NCBI RefSeq assembly: GCF_002835995.1
Contig: NZ_PJBZ01000075.1
Coordinates: 1 to 37,486, forward strand
Direction: 5' to 3'
DNA length: 37,486 nucleotides
From: Psychromonas sp. Urea-02u-13
GTDB lineage: Bacteria; Pseudomonadota; Gammaproteobacteria; Enterobacterales; Psychromonadaceae
Part shown: positions 1 through 6,845 of the stretch, piece after piece
How positions within the stretch are numbered: the stretch's first letter is position 1
Layout: the number at the start of each line of letters is the position of its first letter
The notes under the pieces: generated by a model
Databases searched by the model: none
The model's input: the letters and a program-made list of their open reading frames with translations, nothing else
Told to the model about the DNA's origin: nothing
Program-made: the position numbers and the translations under genes

Positions 1-175
1 CACGTTAATCACTGAAAGATAAACTTTCAATGTTATTAATGAATTAATTCGTGTGTCATTGACATTGATTCTTTTTGTCCCCTTCTTACAAGAAGAGAGG
101 ACTTTTTTGAAATCTACTATCAATGCTCACACAGATTGTTTGATTAAATTGTTAAAGAGCATGCCTTTCGGCGAG
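1..175 (-). other. rRNA operon leader (5' part; 16S lies beyond the left edge)
   Basis: Read on the minus strand, this stretch begins just after a GC-rich promoter discriminator and carries GCTCTTTAACAATTT followed shortly by CAATCTGTGTGAGCA. This matches the layout of the enterobacterial 16S leader, where boxA is followed by the strand that pairs with the 16S-23S spacer. The 16S gene itself is not in the window; it should start to the left of position 1. A hairpin at 77-102 (arms GTCC...GGAC) lies within the leader and on the plus strand is followed by six T. The identification is strong by motif order but rests on recalled leader sequences. Confidence 0.85.
150..161 (-). promoter_or_regulatory. 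boxA antitermination site of the rRNA leader
   Basis: The minus strand reads TGCTCTTTAACA, the canonical boxA bound by the NusB-NusE antitermination complex. It lies about 20 bases downstream of the proximal rRNA promoter, as expected for an rrn leader. Confidence 0.85.
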
Positions 176-181
176 GTGCGT

Positions 182-209
182 ATAATACGCTAACCTTGAA
201 CCTTGTCAA
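182..209 (-). promoter_or_regulatory. rRNA promoter P2 (proximal)
   Basis: The minus strand has TTGACA (204-209), a 16-base spacer and TATTAT (182-187), followed by a GC-rich discriminator (CGCACCTCG). An AT-rich UP-element-like tract lies upstream at about 210-230. The perfect -35 box, the short spacer and the GC-rich discriminator are typical of growth-rate and ppGpp-controlled rRNA promoters. Confidence 0.85.
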
Positions 210-320
210 CACCTTAATTATATTAAGATTTTCGACTCAAACTATCACTTATAAATAAGGCAGTTTGTTGGTTCGGACTTGGTAAGTAACTTTTGTTAGT
301 TGCCTTGTCTGTGGGGTCGC

Positions 321-348
321 ATTATAGGGATCTGAATCACGTTGGCAA
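321..348 (-). promoter_or_regulatory. rRNA promoter P1 (distal)
   Basis: The minus strand has TTGCCA (343-348), a 16-base spacer and a perfect TATAAT (321-326), then the discriminator GCGACCCC. The region upstream (350-390) is AT-rich and could serve as an UP element. The tandem arrangement, about 140 bases upstream of P2, mirrors the P1-P2 pair of enterobacterial rrn operons. Confidence 0.8.
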
Positions 349-389
349 CCGTTTATTACTATTCATTTCAATTAAATGACTAAACGAAT

Positions 390-419
390 AATAACTAAAC
401 AAAGTGCTGTTTAGTTATT
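390..419 (-). terminator. Hairpin after rseC, likely terminator of the rpoE-rseABC operon
   Basis: A perfect 12-bp inverted repeat (AATAACTAAACA / TGTTTAGTTATT) with a 6-base loop lies directly after the rseC stop. The stem is AT-rich and the downstream minus-strand tract is only moderately T-rich. It also abuts the UP-element region of rRNA P1, so it would separate the two leftward transcription units. Confidence 0.6.
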
Positions 420-421
420 CG

Positions 422-871
422 TTATTTATCAAATTGAGTTGCAATAAATTGCTTTGATTGTTGATTGGGGAAGAGTTTATTAGCGATAAAGCGAGTGATG
501 ACAAAACCCAATGCAGTAAAAACACCAGAAGCGGCAATCAGCATGCCTTCGTTCACTATAAAGAAGCTTTTAATGAAGAGTGCGCTACCAATAAAAAAGA
601 ACAGGGGTAATAGGTAAATAAGCGCAGCGCTCTTAATTAAGTCACCATCACTAATCTGCAATTCGATGAAGTGATCTACTTTCATACCTTCTTTATAAGG
701 AAGCTCAAAATATTGGCTTTTATCAGAGAAGGCTTTAGATACAACACCAACACCACAACTGCTTTGGTTGTGACAAGATGAGCAAGCTGATTTAGAGATA
801 CACTCTACTCGTACAACTTTTTCACCTTGCACTTCTTCAATCGCAATAACTTTACCGGTTTCAGTGATCAT
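422..871 (-). CDS. rseC: RseC/MucC family inner-membrane protein, sigma-E operon
   Basis: This 149-residue protein is the last gene of the sigma-E operon. The N-terminal half has a cysteine cluster at Cys24, 30, 33 and 39. Two hydrophobic segments follow at about residues 80-100 and 107-127, giving a protein anchored twice in the inner membrane. This is the RseC layout, and the family is linked to positive tuning of sigma-E and to SoxR reduction. The cysteines could bind metal or an Fe-S cluster, but that is inference. The start codon overlaps the end of rseB by 11 bases, indicating translational coupling. Family assignment is firm because of both sequence type and operon position. Confidence 0.93.
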   Translation of the reverse strand: MITETGKVIAIEEVQGEKVVRVECISKSACSSCHNQSSCGVGVVSKAFSDKSQYFELPYKEGMKVDHFIELQISDGDLIKSAALIYLLPLFFFIGSALFIKSFFIVNEGMLIAASGVFTALGFVITRFIANKLFPNQQSKQFIATQFDK

Positions 872-1883
872 CAGTGACTAATTTGATCGATTCAGCTAAA
901 CGTTGTGCGGTAGCCACTGGAATATCACCGACTACATTGATCTCTACTTCTCCACGGTGTTCTGTATAAAGAACCGTTGCACCACGGCGAATTAGTTTTT
1001 GCGGTTCTTCTAGGGTTAATTTTTTCTCTGATATGTAAATTGAAACATTTACAATGCCATCATCAAGCAAGATATATGAAACAGGCTCATTTTCATGCAT
1101 GACTAATCTGTGTTGATCATCTTTAATAACTGAAAAACCAGTGGGTAACCAAGTGGTTTTCCACTGTGAGCTGTTATCTGTAGTCGATTCAGGGATATGC
1201 ACGGTTTCAGGTAAAGCATTAGTGGTTAATTTAGCTAACCATGGGTTACTGCTTTCTGAAACATTTAATGACATCACCATTATTTGCTCAACCACAACAT
1301 TGGATTTGTTGATCGTATCTAGGCGGAGTGGCAATGCGGATTGCAAATCACACCAAACAACATAGCTATAACGATAATCGTCTTTACTGATCATACGGAT
1401 AGCAATAGATTGTTTACCTGCGATGCGCCCTTTACCTAAAATGACATAATCGTAGCTTTGCTTACCCTTTACATAATCAAAGTTAGCAATATTTGCAAAA
1501 ACGCTGCGGTTTTGGCCTGATTCGATAGTATAGGCAGGTCTGCCTTGCTCAAAATAACTGATTTTTCCTGCGTATTGAAGAGACTCTCGTATTACCCCAT
1601 TAAGGTAACGAAAGTAACTGGCTTCTTCACCATCAACAATACCGTGGATTAACTGCATAGGTTCAAGTTGTTTTTGCAAACTACTTAAATAGAGAATTTC
1701 ATAATTCTCTATTTGATAGGATTTTTGCATTAACTGCAGGTATTCAATAGCGGAGGGAATGGTACTTTCCTCCTTTACTACTAACTCTTTACTATTTCCA
1801 TCAACTTCTATTGCATTGCCTAGTGGCGTTAATAGTAACAATACACTTGCCACTATTGTGCTAAAGAGGGAGTGTCTATTCAT
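861..1883 (-). CDS. rseB: Periplasmic sigma-E regulator RseB
   Basis: The 340-residue product begins with a signal peptide (hydrophobic core at residues 8-20, probable cleavage after GNA at 22-24), placing it in the periplasm. RseB binds the periplasmic part of RseA and shields it from DegS; lipopolysaccharide or misfolded lipoprotein signals release it. The N-terminal part has the LolA/LolB-like lipid-sensing domain expected for the family, and the C-terminal part has the smaller RseA-binding domain. Length is close to the E. coli protein (about 318). It lies 18 bases downstream of rseA and overlaps rseC, so the three are co-transcribed. Confidence 0.94.
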   Translation of the reverse strand: MNRHSLFSTIVASVLLLLTPLGNAIEVDGNSKELVVKEESTIPSAIEYLQLMQKSYQIENYEILYLSSLQKQLEPMQLIHGIVDGEEASYFRYLNGVIRESLQYAGKISYFEQGRPAYTIESGQNRSVFANIANFDYVKGKQSYDYVILGKGRIAGKQSIAIRMISKDDYRYSYVVWCDLQSALPLRLDTINKSNVVVEQIMVMSLNVSESSNPWLAKLTTNALPETVHIPESTTDNSSQWKTTWLPTGFSVIKDDQHRLVMHENEPVSYILLDDGIVNVSIYISEKKLTLEEPQKLIRRGATVLYTEHRGEVEINVVGDIPVATAQRLAESIKLVTDDH

Positions 1884-1901
1884 TGCTAACCTGTCTTTAA
1901 T

Positions 1902-2429
1902 TTATGGCTGTACTTGGAGTTGTAATTGATGGTCTTTTAATAATGCTTCTAAACGTTCATGGCGATCTTGTAACGCCTGCTTAGATTGACCTTTATTCGC
2001 TTGTAAACTTACCGGTGAAACACCGCCACCAAATGGCACTGTGTTTAATACTTCAATACCATTGTTTTCAAGCGTTGGCTGCGAAGTAATAAAACTCGTC
2101 ATTACAACAACACCAGCAACAGAAGCTGCAATAGCGTATTGGCCAAAGCGTTTCATAAATGATACTACATTATTATCCGATTTTTCACTCACCACGGTTG
2201 CTGTAATCGGCGTCACCGTTGCTAAACTCGGTTGCTGCGCAATTTCAGCCATGACTAGCTCACTGATATCGATGTTTAATGCCGTTTCGTTGCGCATCAC
2301 GTCACCAATTAAATGGTAACGTGAAAAAACATCCTGTTGCTCTTTATCATGGATAAGTGCATCTAATGATTTGCTTTCAACGTTTTCATTATCAATCAAA
2401 CTTGAAAGTTGTTCGTTAATTTCTGTCAT
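1902..2429 (-). CDS. rseA: Anti-sigma-E factor RseA
   Basis: A 175-residue single-pass membrane protein. Residues 1-90 form the cytoplasmic sigma-E-binding domain, with the segment from about 33 to 50 (DVFSRYHLIGDVMRNE) typical of RseA. A transmembrane helix lies at about 97-115, and the C-terminal 60 residues are periplasmic. It inhibits RpoE until DegS and RseP cleave it during envelope stress. The periplasmic domain is shorter than in E. coli (216 residues in total). The gene starts 11 bases after the rpoE stop, fitting a stoichiometric sigma/anti-sigma pair. Confidence 0.94.
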   Translation of the reverse strand: MTEINEQLSSLIDNENVESKSLDALIHDKEQQDVFSRYHLIGDVMRNETALNIDISELVMAEIAQQPSLATVTPITATVVSEKSDNNVVSFMKRFGQYAIAASVAGVVVMTSFITSQPTLENNGIEVLNTVPFGGGVSPVSLQANKGQSKQALQDRHERLEALLKDHQLQLQVQP

Positions 2430-2440
2430 TATATTTCCAT

Positions 2441-3019
2441 TTACTCTTCTAATAAAGGTGCTAACTGTTTATCAATGGCATCACGGGCTCTAAATATACG
2501 TGAGCGCACGGTACCAATCGGACAATCTTCTATTTTTGCAATTTCGTCATAACTCATGCCTTCAAGCTCGCGTAATGTAATCGCAGCTTTCAGTTCAGCA
2601 GGTAAGCGGTCAATGGTTTCCATGATCACGCGTTTTATCTCTTCTGAACGCATAATACTTTCAGGCGATTCAACCGATTTAAGCGCATCACTACCATCGT
2701 AACTATCAGCTTCCATCGCATCGATATCCGATGCAGGTGGACGACGACTTTGGCTGGTTAAATAATTTTTCGCAGTATTAACAGTAATACGATATAACCA
2801 AGTGTAAAAAGCACTATCACCTCGGAATGAAGGCAATGATTTATGTACTTTAATAAAGACTTCTTGGGTTACATCTGCAATATCACCTGAACTACGCACA
2901 TAACGCGTTAGTATATTCGCTACTCGGTTCTGGTATTTACGAACCAATAATGTAAAAGCTTGTTGCTCTCCATTCTGAATACGCTGAATTAATTGAAAAT
3001 CTAAATCACGCTCATTCAT
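2441..3019 (-). CDS. rpoE: RNA polymerase sigma-E factor (ECF)
   Basis: This 192-residue extracytoplasmic-function sigma factor directs transcription of envelope-stress genes. Sigma region 2 spans about residues 20-90, including the DVTQEVFIKVH segment and the melting motif around FYTWLYRITVNTAKN. Region 4, with the helix-turn-helix for the -35 box, spans about 135-185 and includes MSYDEIAKIEDCPIGTVRSR. The length is identical or nearly so to E. coli RpoE (191). It heads the operon rpoE-rseA-rseB-rseC and is divergent from nadB, the usual enterobacterial and Vibrio layout. A sigma-E-type promoter lies upstream, consistent with autoregulation. Confidence 0.97.
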   Translation of the reverse strand: MNERDLDFQLIQRIQNGEQQAFTLLVRKYQNRVANILTRYVRSSGDIADVTQEVFIKVHKSLPSFRGDSAFYTWLYRITVNTAKNYLTSQSRRPPASDIDAMEADSYDGSDALKSVESPESIMRSEEIKRVIMETIDRLPAELKAAITLRELEGMSYDEIAKIEDCPIGTVRSRIFRARDAIDKQLAPLLEE

Positions 3020-3071
3020 TGAGCTTATCTACCTATAATTATTATTAGCCTTATTGGCATCTACAGTCATC

Positions 3072-3203
3072 CCCATGATACTTCAAGTGACAAATACAGC
3101 TCTAGGCTCCAACAATCGAAAAGGGAATAACCATTACCTCATGTTGCGCCTTGTTCTGGCTATCGAGCTTGTGCCTGACAAAACTGATTGAGGTAGCATG
3201 GGT
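3072..3203. repeat. MITE-like intergenic repeat with imperfect terminal inverted repeats
   Basis: The left end reads CCCATGATACTTCAAG and the right end, on the opposite strand, reads CCCATGCTACCTCAAT, matching at 13 of 16 positions and bounding about 132 bp. No ORF of note lies inside. I recall similar ends (CATGATACTTCAAG next to TATACC) as dispersed intergenic repeats in Vibrio, Photobacterium and Shewanella, but no second copy was found in this window. It occupies the 5' untranslated region of rpoE between the candidate promoter and the coding region. Confidence 0.6.
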
Positions 3204-3204
3204 A

Positions 3205-3232
3205 TATGACCTAATGTCTTGAAGAAAGTTCC
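3205..3232 (-). promoter_or_regulatory. Candidate sigma-E-dependent promoter of rpoE
   Basis: The minus strand has GGAACTT (3226-3232), a 16-base spacer and TCATA (3205-3209). The -35 element is the sigma-E consensus; the -10 resembles its TCTGA/TCAAA type. It is placed to give autoregulated transcription of rpoE with a leader of about 180 bases, much of it the repeat at 3072-3203. The -10 touches the outer edge of that repeat. Confidence 0.7.
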
Positions 3233-3304
3233 AAACTATTTCAAAAGAAATCATTTTTAGATAAACTGTGCGCATACTTCATTAACTGCAGAGCATATAG
3301 TGCC

Positions 3305-4930
3305 ATGACAGAAAGTAAATCAATAACTGAACAACATAGTTGCGATATTTTAATAATCGGAGCAGGTGCAGCAGGCCTATCGTTAGCATTAAAGCTAGCG
3401 CCCCACGCAAAAGTAAACGTATTAAGCAAAGGTAAGCTTGCTGAAGGATCTACGTTTTATGCACAGGGTGGTGTTGCTGCGGTATTTTCTGATACCGATA
3501 GTATTGATTCACACGTTGAGGACACATTAATAGCTGGTGCAGGTTTATGTGATGAAGAAGCCGTTCGTTTTACCGTTAGTAATGCCAAAGAAAGCATGCA
3601 GTGGTTAATCGATACCGGTGTTGATTTTGATACCGAGCTTGATGAAGAAGGCAATAAACAGTTTCACCTGACGCGCGAAGGGGGACATTCACACCGCCGT
3701 ATTTTACACGTGGCAGATGCAACAGGCCGAGAAATTGAAAATACACTGTTAAGCGCAGTAAAAAATCATGAAAACATTACCTTAATGGAAGGTTTTAACG
3801 CCATTGATTTAATTACCAGTCGCAAACTTAACTTACCTGCTAATCGAGTATTAGGTGCTTATGTTTGGAACCGAAACGCTGAGCGTGTTGAAACTATCAA
3901 TGCACATTTTGTAACACTAGCAACCGGTGGCGCGAGTAAGGTTTATCAATATACAAGTAATCCCGATGTTTCCAGTGGAGATGGTATTGCACTCGCATGG
4001 CGTAGTGGTTGTCGTATCGCTAACATGGAGTTCAATCAATTCCACCCGACGTGTTTGTTTCATGCTGATGCAAAGAACTTTTTGCTGACCGAAGCACTGC
4101 GTGGTGAAGGCGCACATTTATTACGCCCAGACGGCACACGTTTTATGTTTGATTTTGATGAGCGTGCAGAACTCGCACCGCGTGATATTGTCGCCCGCGC
4201 TATCGATTACGAGATGAAACGTTTAGGGGTTGATTGCATGTACCTTGATATCAGCCATAAACCTAAAGAATTTATTATTAAGCACTTCCCCACTATTTAC
4301 CGTCGCTGTCTGTTATTAGGCATTGATATTGCTCACCAGCCTATGCCTATTGTACCGGCGGCACATTATACCTGTGGTGGCGTGATGATCGATCATCATG
4401 GTCAAACCGATATAGATGGTTTATATGCGATTGGTGAAGTGACTTACACTGGATTACACGGTGCAAATCGCATGGCTTCTAACTCTCTTTTAGAATGTAT
4501 TGTTTATGCACATGCTTGTGCAAAAGATATTATTAATCGCCTGCCTTTTTACCAAGAAAGAAAATTTGCAACCATTCCACCTTGGGATGATAGCCAAGTA
4601 GAAGATTCCGATGAAGAAGTAGTTATTCAGCATAACTGGCATGAACTACGCCTATTTATGTGGGATTACGTGGGTATTGTACGTACTGATAAACGCTTAG
4701 AGCGGGCATTACGTCGAGTGCAAATGTTACAACAAGAAATCGATGAGTATTATAATAATTTTAAAGTGGGCAATAACTTATTAGAGTTACGTAATTTAGT
4801 GCAAGTGGCTGAATTAATTATTCGTAGTGCAATGCAACGTAAAGAGAGTCGCGGTTTGCATTACAACTTAGATTACCCTGAGCAACTGGATAATCCAAAA
4901 CCTACTATTCTCTGCCCGCAAAACGATTAG
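3305..4930 (+). CDS. nadB: L-aspartate oxidase
   Basis: A 541-residue FAD enzyme that oxidises L-aspartate to iminoaspartate, the first step of de novo NAD synthesis, used with NadA. The Rossmann FAD motif GAGAAG is at residues 19-24. Family motifs of the succinate dehydrogenase/fumarate reductase flavoprotein group follow: [11 protein letters not shown], the [13 protein letters not shown] block, [18 protein letters not shown] and the arginine-bearing [11 protein letters not shown]. Length matches E. coli NadB (540). It is divergent from rpoE, a conserved arrangement. The chosen ATG gives the usual short extension before the FAD motif; its ribosome site is weak. Confidence 0.96.
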   Translation: MTESKSITEQHSCDILIIGAGAAGLSLALKLAPHAKVNVLSKGKLAEGSTFYAQGGVAAVFSDTDSIDSHVEDTLIAGAGLCDEEAVRFTVSNAKESMQWLIDTGVDFDTELDEEGNKQFHLTREGGHSHRRILHVADATGREIENTLLSAVKNHENITLMEGFNAIDLITSRKLNLPANRVLGAYVWNRNAERVETINAHFVTLATGGASKVYQYTSNPDVSSGDGIALAWRSGCRIANMEFNQFHPTCLFHADAKNFLLTEALRGEGAHLLRPDGTRFMFDFDERAELAPRDIVARAIDYEMKRLGVDCMYLDISHKPKEFIIKHFPTIYRRCLLLGIDIAHQPMPIVPAAHYTCGGVMIDHHGQTDIDGLYAIGEVTYTGLHGANRMASNSLLECIVYAHACAKDIINRLPFYQERKFATIPPWDDSQVEDSDEEVVIQHNWHELRLFMWDYVGIVRTDKRLERALRRVQMLQQEIDEYYNNFKVGNNLLELRNLVQVAELIIRSAMQRKESRGLHYNLDYPEQLDNPKPTILCPQND

Positions 4931-4943
4931 ACCTTTAATCTTG

Positions 4944-5387
4944 TTAACCTCGCCCACTATTGATAAGTCGGGCGAGTAACCTAAATTGTTCTTCACTAAC
5001 TGCATCTTTATAAATCGTTATATATTGCTTTTTATTTTTCCCAGCAAGAACAGTGCTCTTAACGTTAAGCTTCAAGAATATAAACAAGCCATTATAAAAA
5101 GACCCTCTGCTTATTTTTCCATGATAACGTTTATCTGCAACCACCCTTTCCACTAGACCCGATTCACTGATTAATAATTCATCTTGTTGCAGAAAGGTTT
5201 TCCACGCGTTATAAAATGCAGTAGCAAAAAGTAACAGATAGAAGAACAGTGAAGTAAAGGTAAGGGAAGTAACCAGTAGGGTTAATGCAATAACAATGCT
5301 ATAAAGCAGGAAAATCGCAATTCCTGCGTAATAAGAAGAAGTTACGGTTATTTTATACTTTAACGCGTTTAAGGATGACATCGACAA
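4944..5387 (-). CDS. ygfX: YgfX (CptA) family membrane protein
   Basis: This 147-residue protein has two adjacent transmembrane segments at about residues 20-40 and 42-60, followed by a soluble beta-rich C-terminal domain, the YgfX/CptA plan. In E. coli the pair with YgfY/SdhE was first described as a toxin-antitoxin system (CptA-CptB), a role now doubted because SdhE is a flavinylation factor. The 35-base overlap with sdhE upstream shows tight translational coupling. Sequence identity in this family is low, so the call depends on topology and position next to sdhE. A start two codons further in is also possible. Confidence 0.8.
   Translation of the reverse strand: MSMSSLNALKYKITVTSSYYAGIAIFLLYSIVIALTLLVTSLTFTSLFFYLLLFATAFYNAWKTFLQQDELLISESGLVERVVADKRYHGKISRGSFYNGLFIFLKLNVKSTVLAGKNKKQYITIYKDAVSEEQFRLLARLINSGRG
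4945..4980. terminator. Possible bidirectional hairpin between nadB and ygfX
   Basis: CTCGCCC (4949-4955) pairs with GGGCGAG (4970-4976), and flanking GTTA/TAAC extends the stem after a two-base bulge. It lies between the converging genes and overlaps the 3' end of ygfX. No clear T-tract follows on either strand, so factor-independent termination is uncertain. Confidence 0.35.
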
Positions 5388-5604
5388 TTTTTGCTAATTC
5401 AGCATCAGGGCAAACTTTATGCCCCATAAACCATGCAAAAAGCTCAGGGTCTTCACAGGTTAATAGGCGTTGAAAAGTAAATTGGTCCCTATTAGAGAGA
5501 TCATCAAATGCCTCATCAACAAAGGGCATAAATAAAACATCTAACTCTAACATGCCACGACGACACGCCCACTTTAAGCGCGATTTGTTCACCACTTCGG
5601 TCAT
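5353..5604 (-). CDS. sdhE: FAD assembly factor SdhE
   Basis: An 83-residue helical protein that helps covalent attachment of FAD to succinate dehydrogenase (SdhA) and fumarate reductase. The signature RGMLELD, contacting the flavoprotein, is at residues 16-22. Length agrees with E. coli SdhE/YgfY (88). It is followed by ygfX in an overlapping operon and is divergent from ygfZ, as in many gammaproteobacteria. Confidence 0.95.
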   Translation of the reverse strand: MTEVVNKSRLKWACRRGMLELDVLFMPFVDEAFDDLSNRDQFTFQRLLTCEDPELFAWFMGHKVCPDAELAKIVDVILKRVKV

Positions 5605-5736
5605 TCTCTTATTTCCTATACGATAGATTTAGGTAAAAACACATCAACATCATAACAACAACAATTTATTAACGGCAACTACTGACAAAATAGGTTGTGA
5701 GCTATACCATTGTAAAAAAATATAAACGAGGCAATT

Positions 5737-6714
5737 ATGCGCAAACTGAGTGATTTAGATAACATTAGCCAACTACCAGATTTAGTTTTATGCCCACTTG
5801 ATAACTGGGACTTAATTTCTATTACAGGGGATGACCGCATCTCTTTTTTGCAGGGACAACTGACCTGCGATCTTGCGAGCCTAAAACCAGGGCAACAAAC
5901 GCTAGCGGCACAGTGTAACCCACAGGGTAAAGTATTTAGTATTTTCCGCGTCATTATATTAGAAGACAGAGTCTTACTCACTCAACCAAGTTCAGTGACA
6001 CAGCGCCAACTACCAGAGCTACAAAAATACGCGGCTTTCTCTAAAGTAGAAATTAAAAAAGAAACAGAATACAAAGCATTAGGTTTAGCGGGCTGTCAAT
6101 CTGCACAATATATTGCAGAAAAAGTAGATACTGCGGCGACACATGATCAAAGTCGATTATTAGACAGCGGTACGGTCATAATCAAACAGCCTTATCCATC
6201 ATTACGTTATTTAGCGATTATGAAAAATGCGATTGCTGATGAACTGTTAGAAGATCTTAAAAATCGCGCTGAAATTTTTGATGATAGTTTATGGAACGCG
6301 ATGAATATCGCCTCAGGTATCGGTTTTATTGAAGAACAAACGTCAGCCACCTTTATTCCACAAATGTTAAACCTACAAGCATTAGACGGTATTAGTTTTG
6401 CGAAAGGGTGTTACATCGGCCAAGAAACCGTTGCTCGTGCAAAATATCGTGGCGCCAATAAACGCGCTTTGTTTATTTTAACCGGTCGTGCAGCTCAGGC
6501 GCCTAAAGTCGGCGATAATATCCAAATGTTGGTCAGCAATAATTGGAAACGTATCGGCACCGTTATTTCGGGTTGTCAGTACGGTGACGGACACATTGAA
6601 GTATTAGCGGTATTACCTAAAGATTGTAGCCCTGAAGATGTTTACCAGGTAAAAGAAATTGAAGGTTCAACACTTTATTATGCCCCACTACCTTACACAC
6701 TAGACGAAGATTAA
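5737..6714 (+). CDS. ygfZ: tRNA-modifying/Fe-S maintenance protein YgfZ
   Basis: A 325-residue folate-binding protein of the glycine cleavage T-protein fold. It supports assembly or repair of certain Fe-S enzymes, including MiaB-dependent tRNA modification. The signature KGCYIGQE is at residues 223-230, with the essential cysteine at 225. Length matches the E. coli protein (326). A GAGG ribosome site lies about six bases before the ATG. It is divergent from sdhE-ygfX and is followed by its own terminator, so it is probably monocistronic. Confidence 0.95.
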   Translation: MRKLSDLDNISQLPDLVLCPLDNWDLISITGDDRISFLQGQLTCDLASLKPGQQTLAAQCNPQGKVFSIFRVIILEDRVLLTQPSSVTQRQLPELQKYAAFSKVEIKKETEYKALGLAGCQSAQYIAEKVDTAATHDQSRLLDSGTVIIKQPYPSLRYLAIMKNAIADELLEDLKNRAEIFDDSLWNAMNIASGIGFIEEQTSATFIPQMLNLQALDGISFAKGCYIGQETVARAKYRGANKRALFILTGRAAQAPKVGDNIQMLVSNNWKRIGTVISGCQYGDGHIEVLAVLPKDCSPEDVYQVKEIEGSTLYYAPLPYTLDED

Positions 6715-6727
6715 TCGCACTCATCTA

Positions 6728-6757
6728 ATCCCCGAATGAAATCGGGGATATTTCCTT
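6728..6757 (+). terminator. Terminator after ygfZ
   Basis: An 8-bp stem ATCCCCGA / TCGGGGAT (6728-6735, 6742-6749) with a 6-base loop is followed by ATTTCCTT. It separates ygfZ from cyaA. Confidence 0.7.
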
Positions 6758-6772
6758 GAACCATAAAATAAT

Positions 6773-6780
6773 GCTATAAT
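6773..6780 (+). promoter_or_regulatory. Candidate extended -10 promoter for cyaA
   Basis: TGCTATAAT has a perfect TATAAT (6775-6780) with the TG of an extended -10, about 65 bases before the cyaA start. No good -35 hexamer is seen at 17 bases, as extended -10 promoters allow. I could not identify a convincing CRP site. Confidence 0.5.
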
Positions 6781-6845
6781 GGTCACACTTTTTGTACCAT
6801 GTTTTTATCAACATTGTATGAGTCTAACCGAATAGTGGGTCTACG

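Noticed and set aside
4944..5604. Toxin-antitoxin system (CptA-CptB)
   Set aside because: The sdhE-ygfX pair was once described that way, but the RGMLELD motif and known SdhE biochemistry support a flavinylation factor with a membrane partner.
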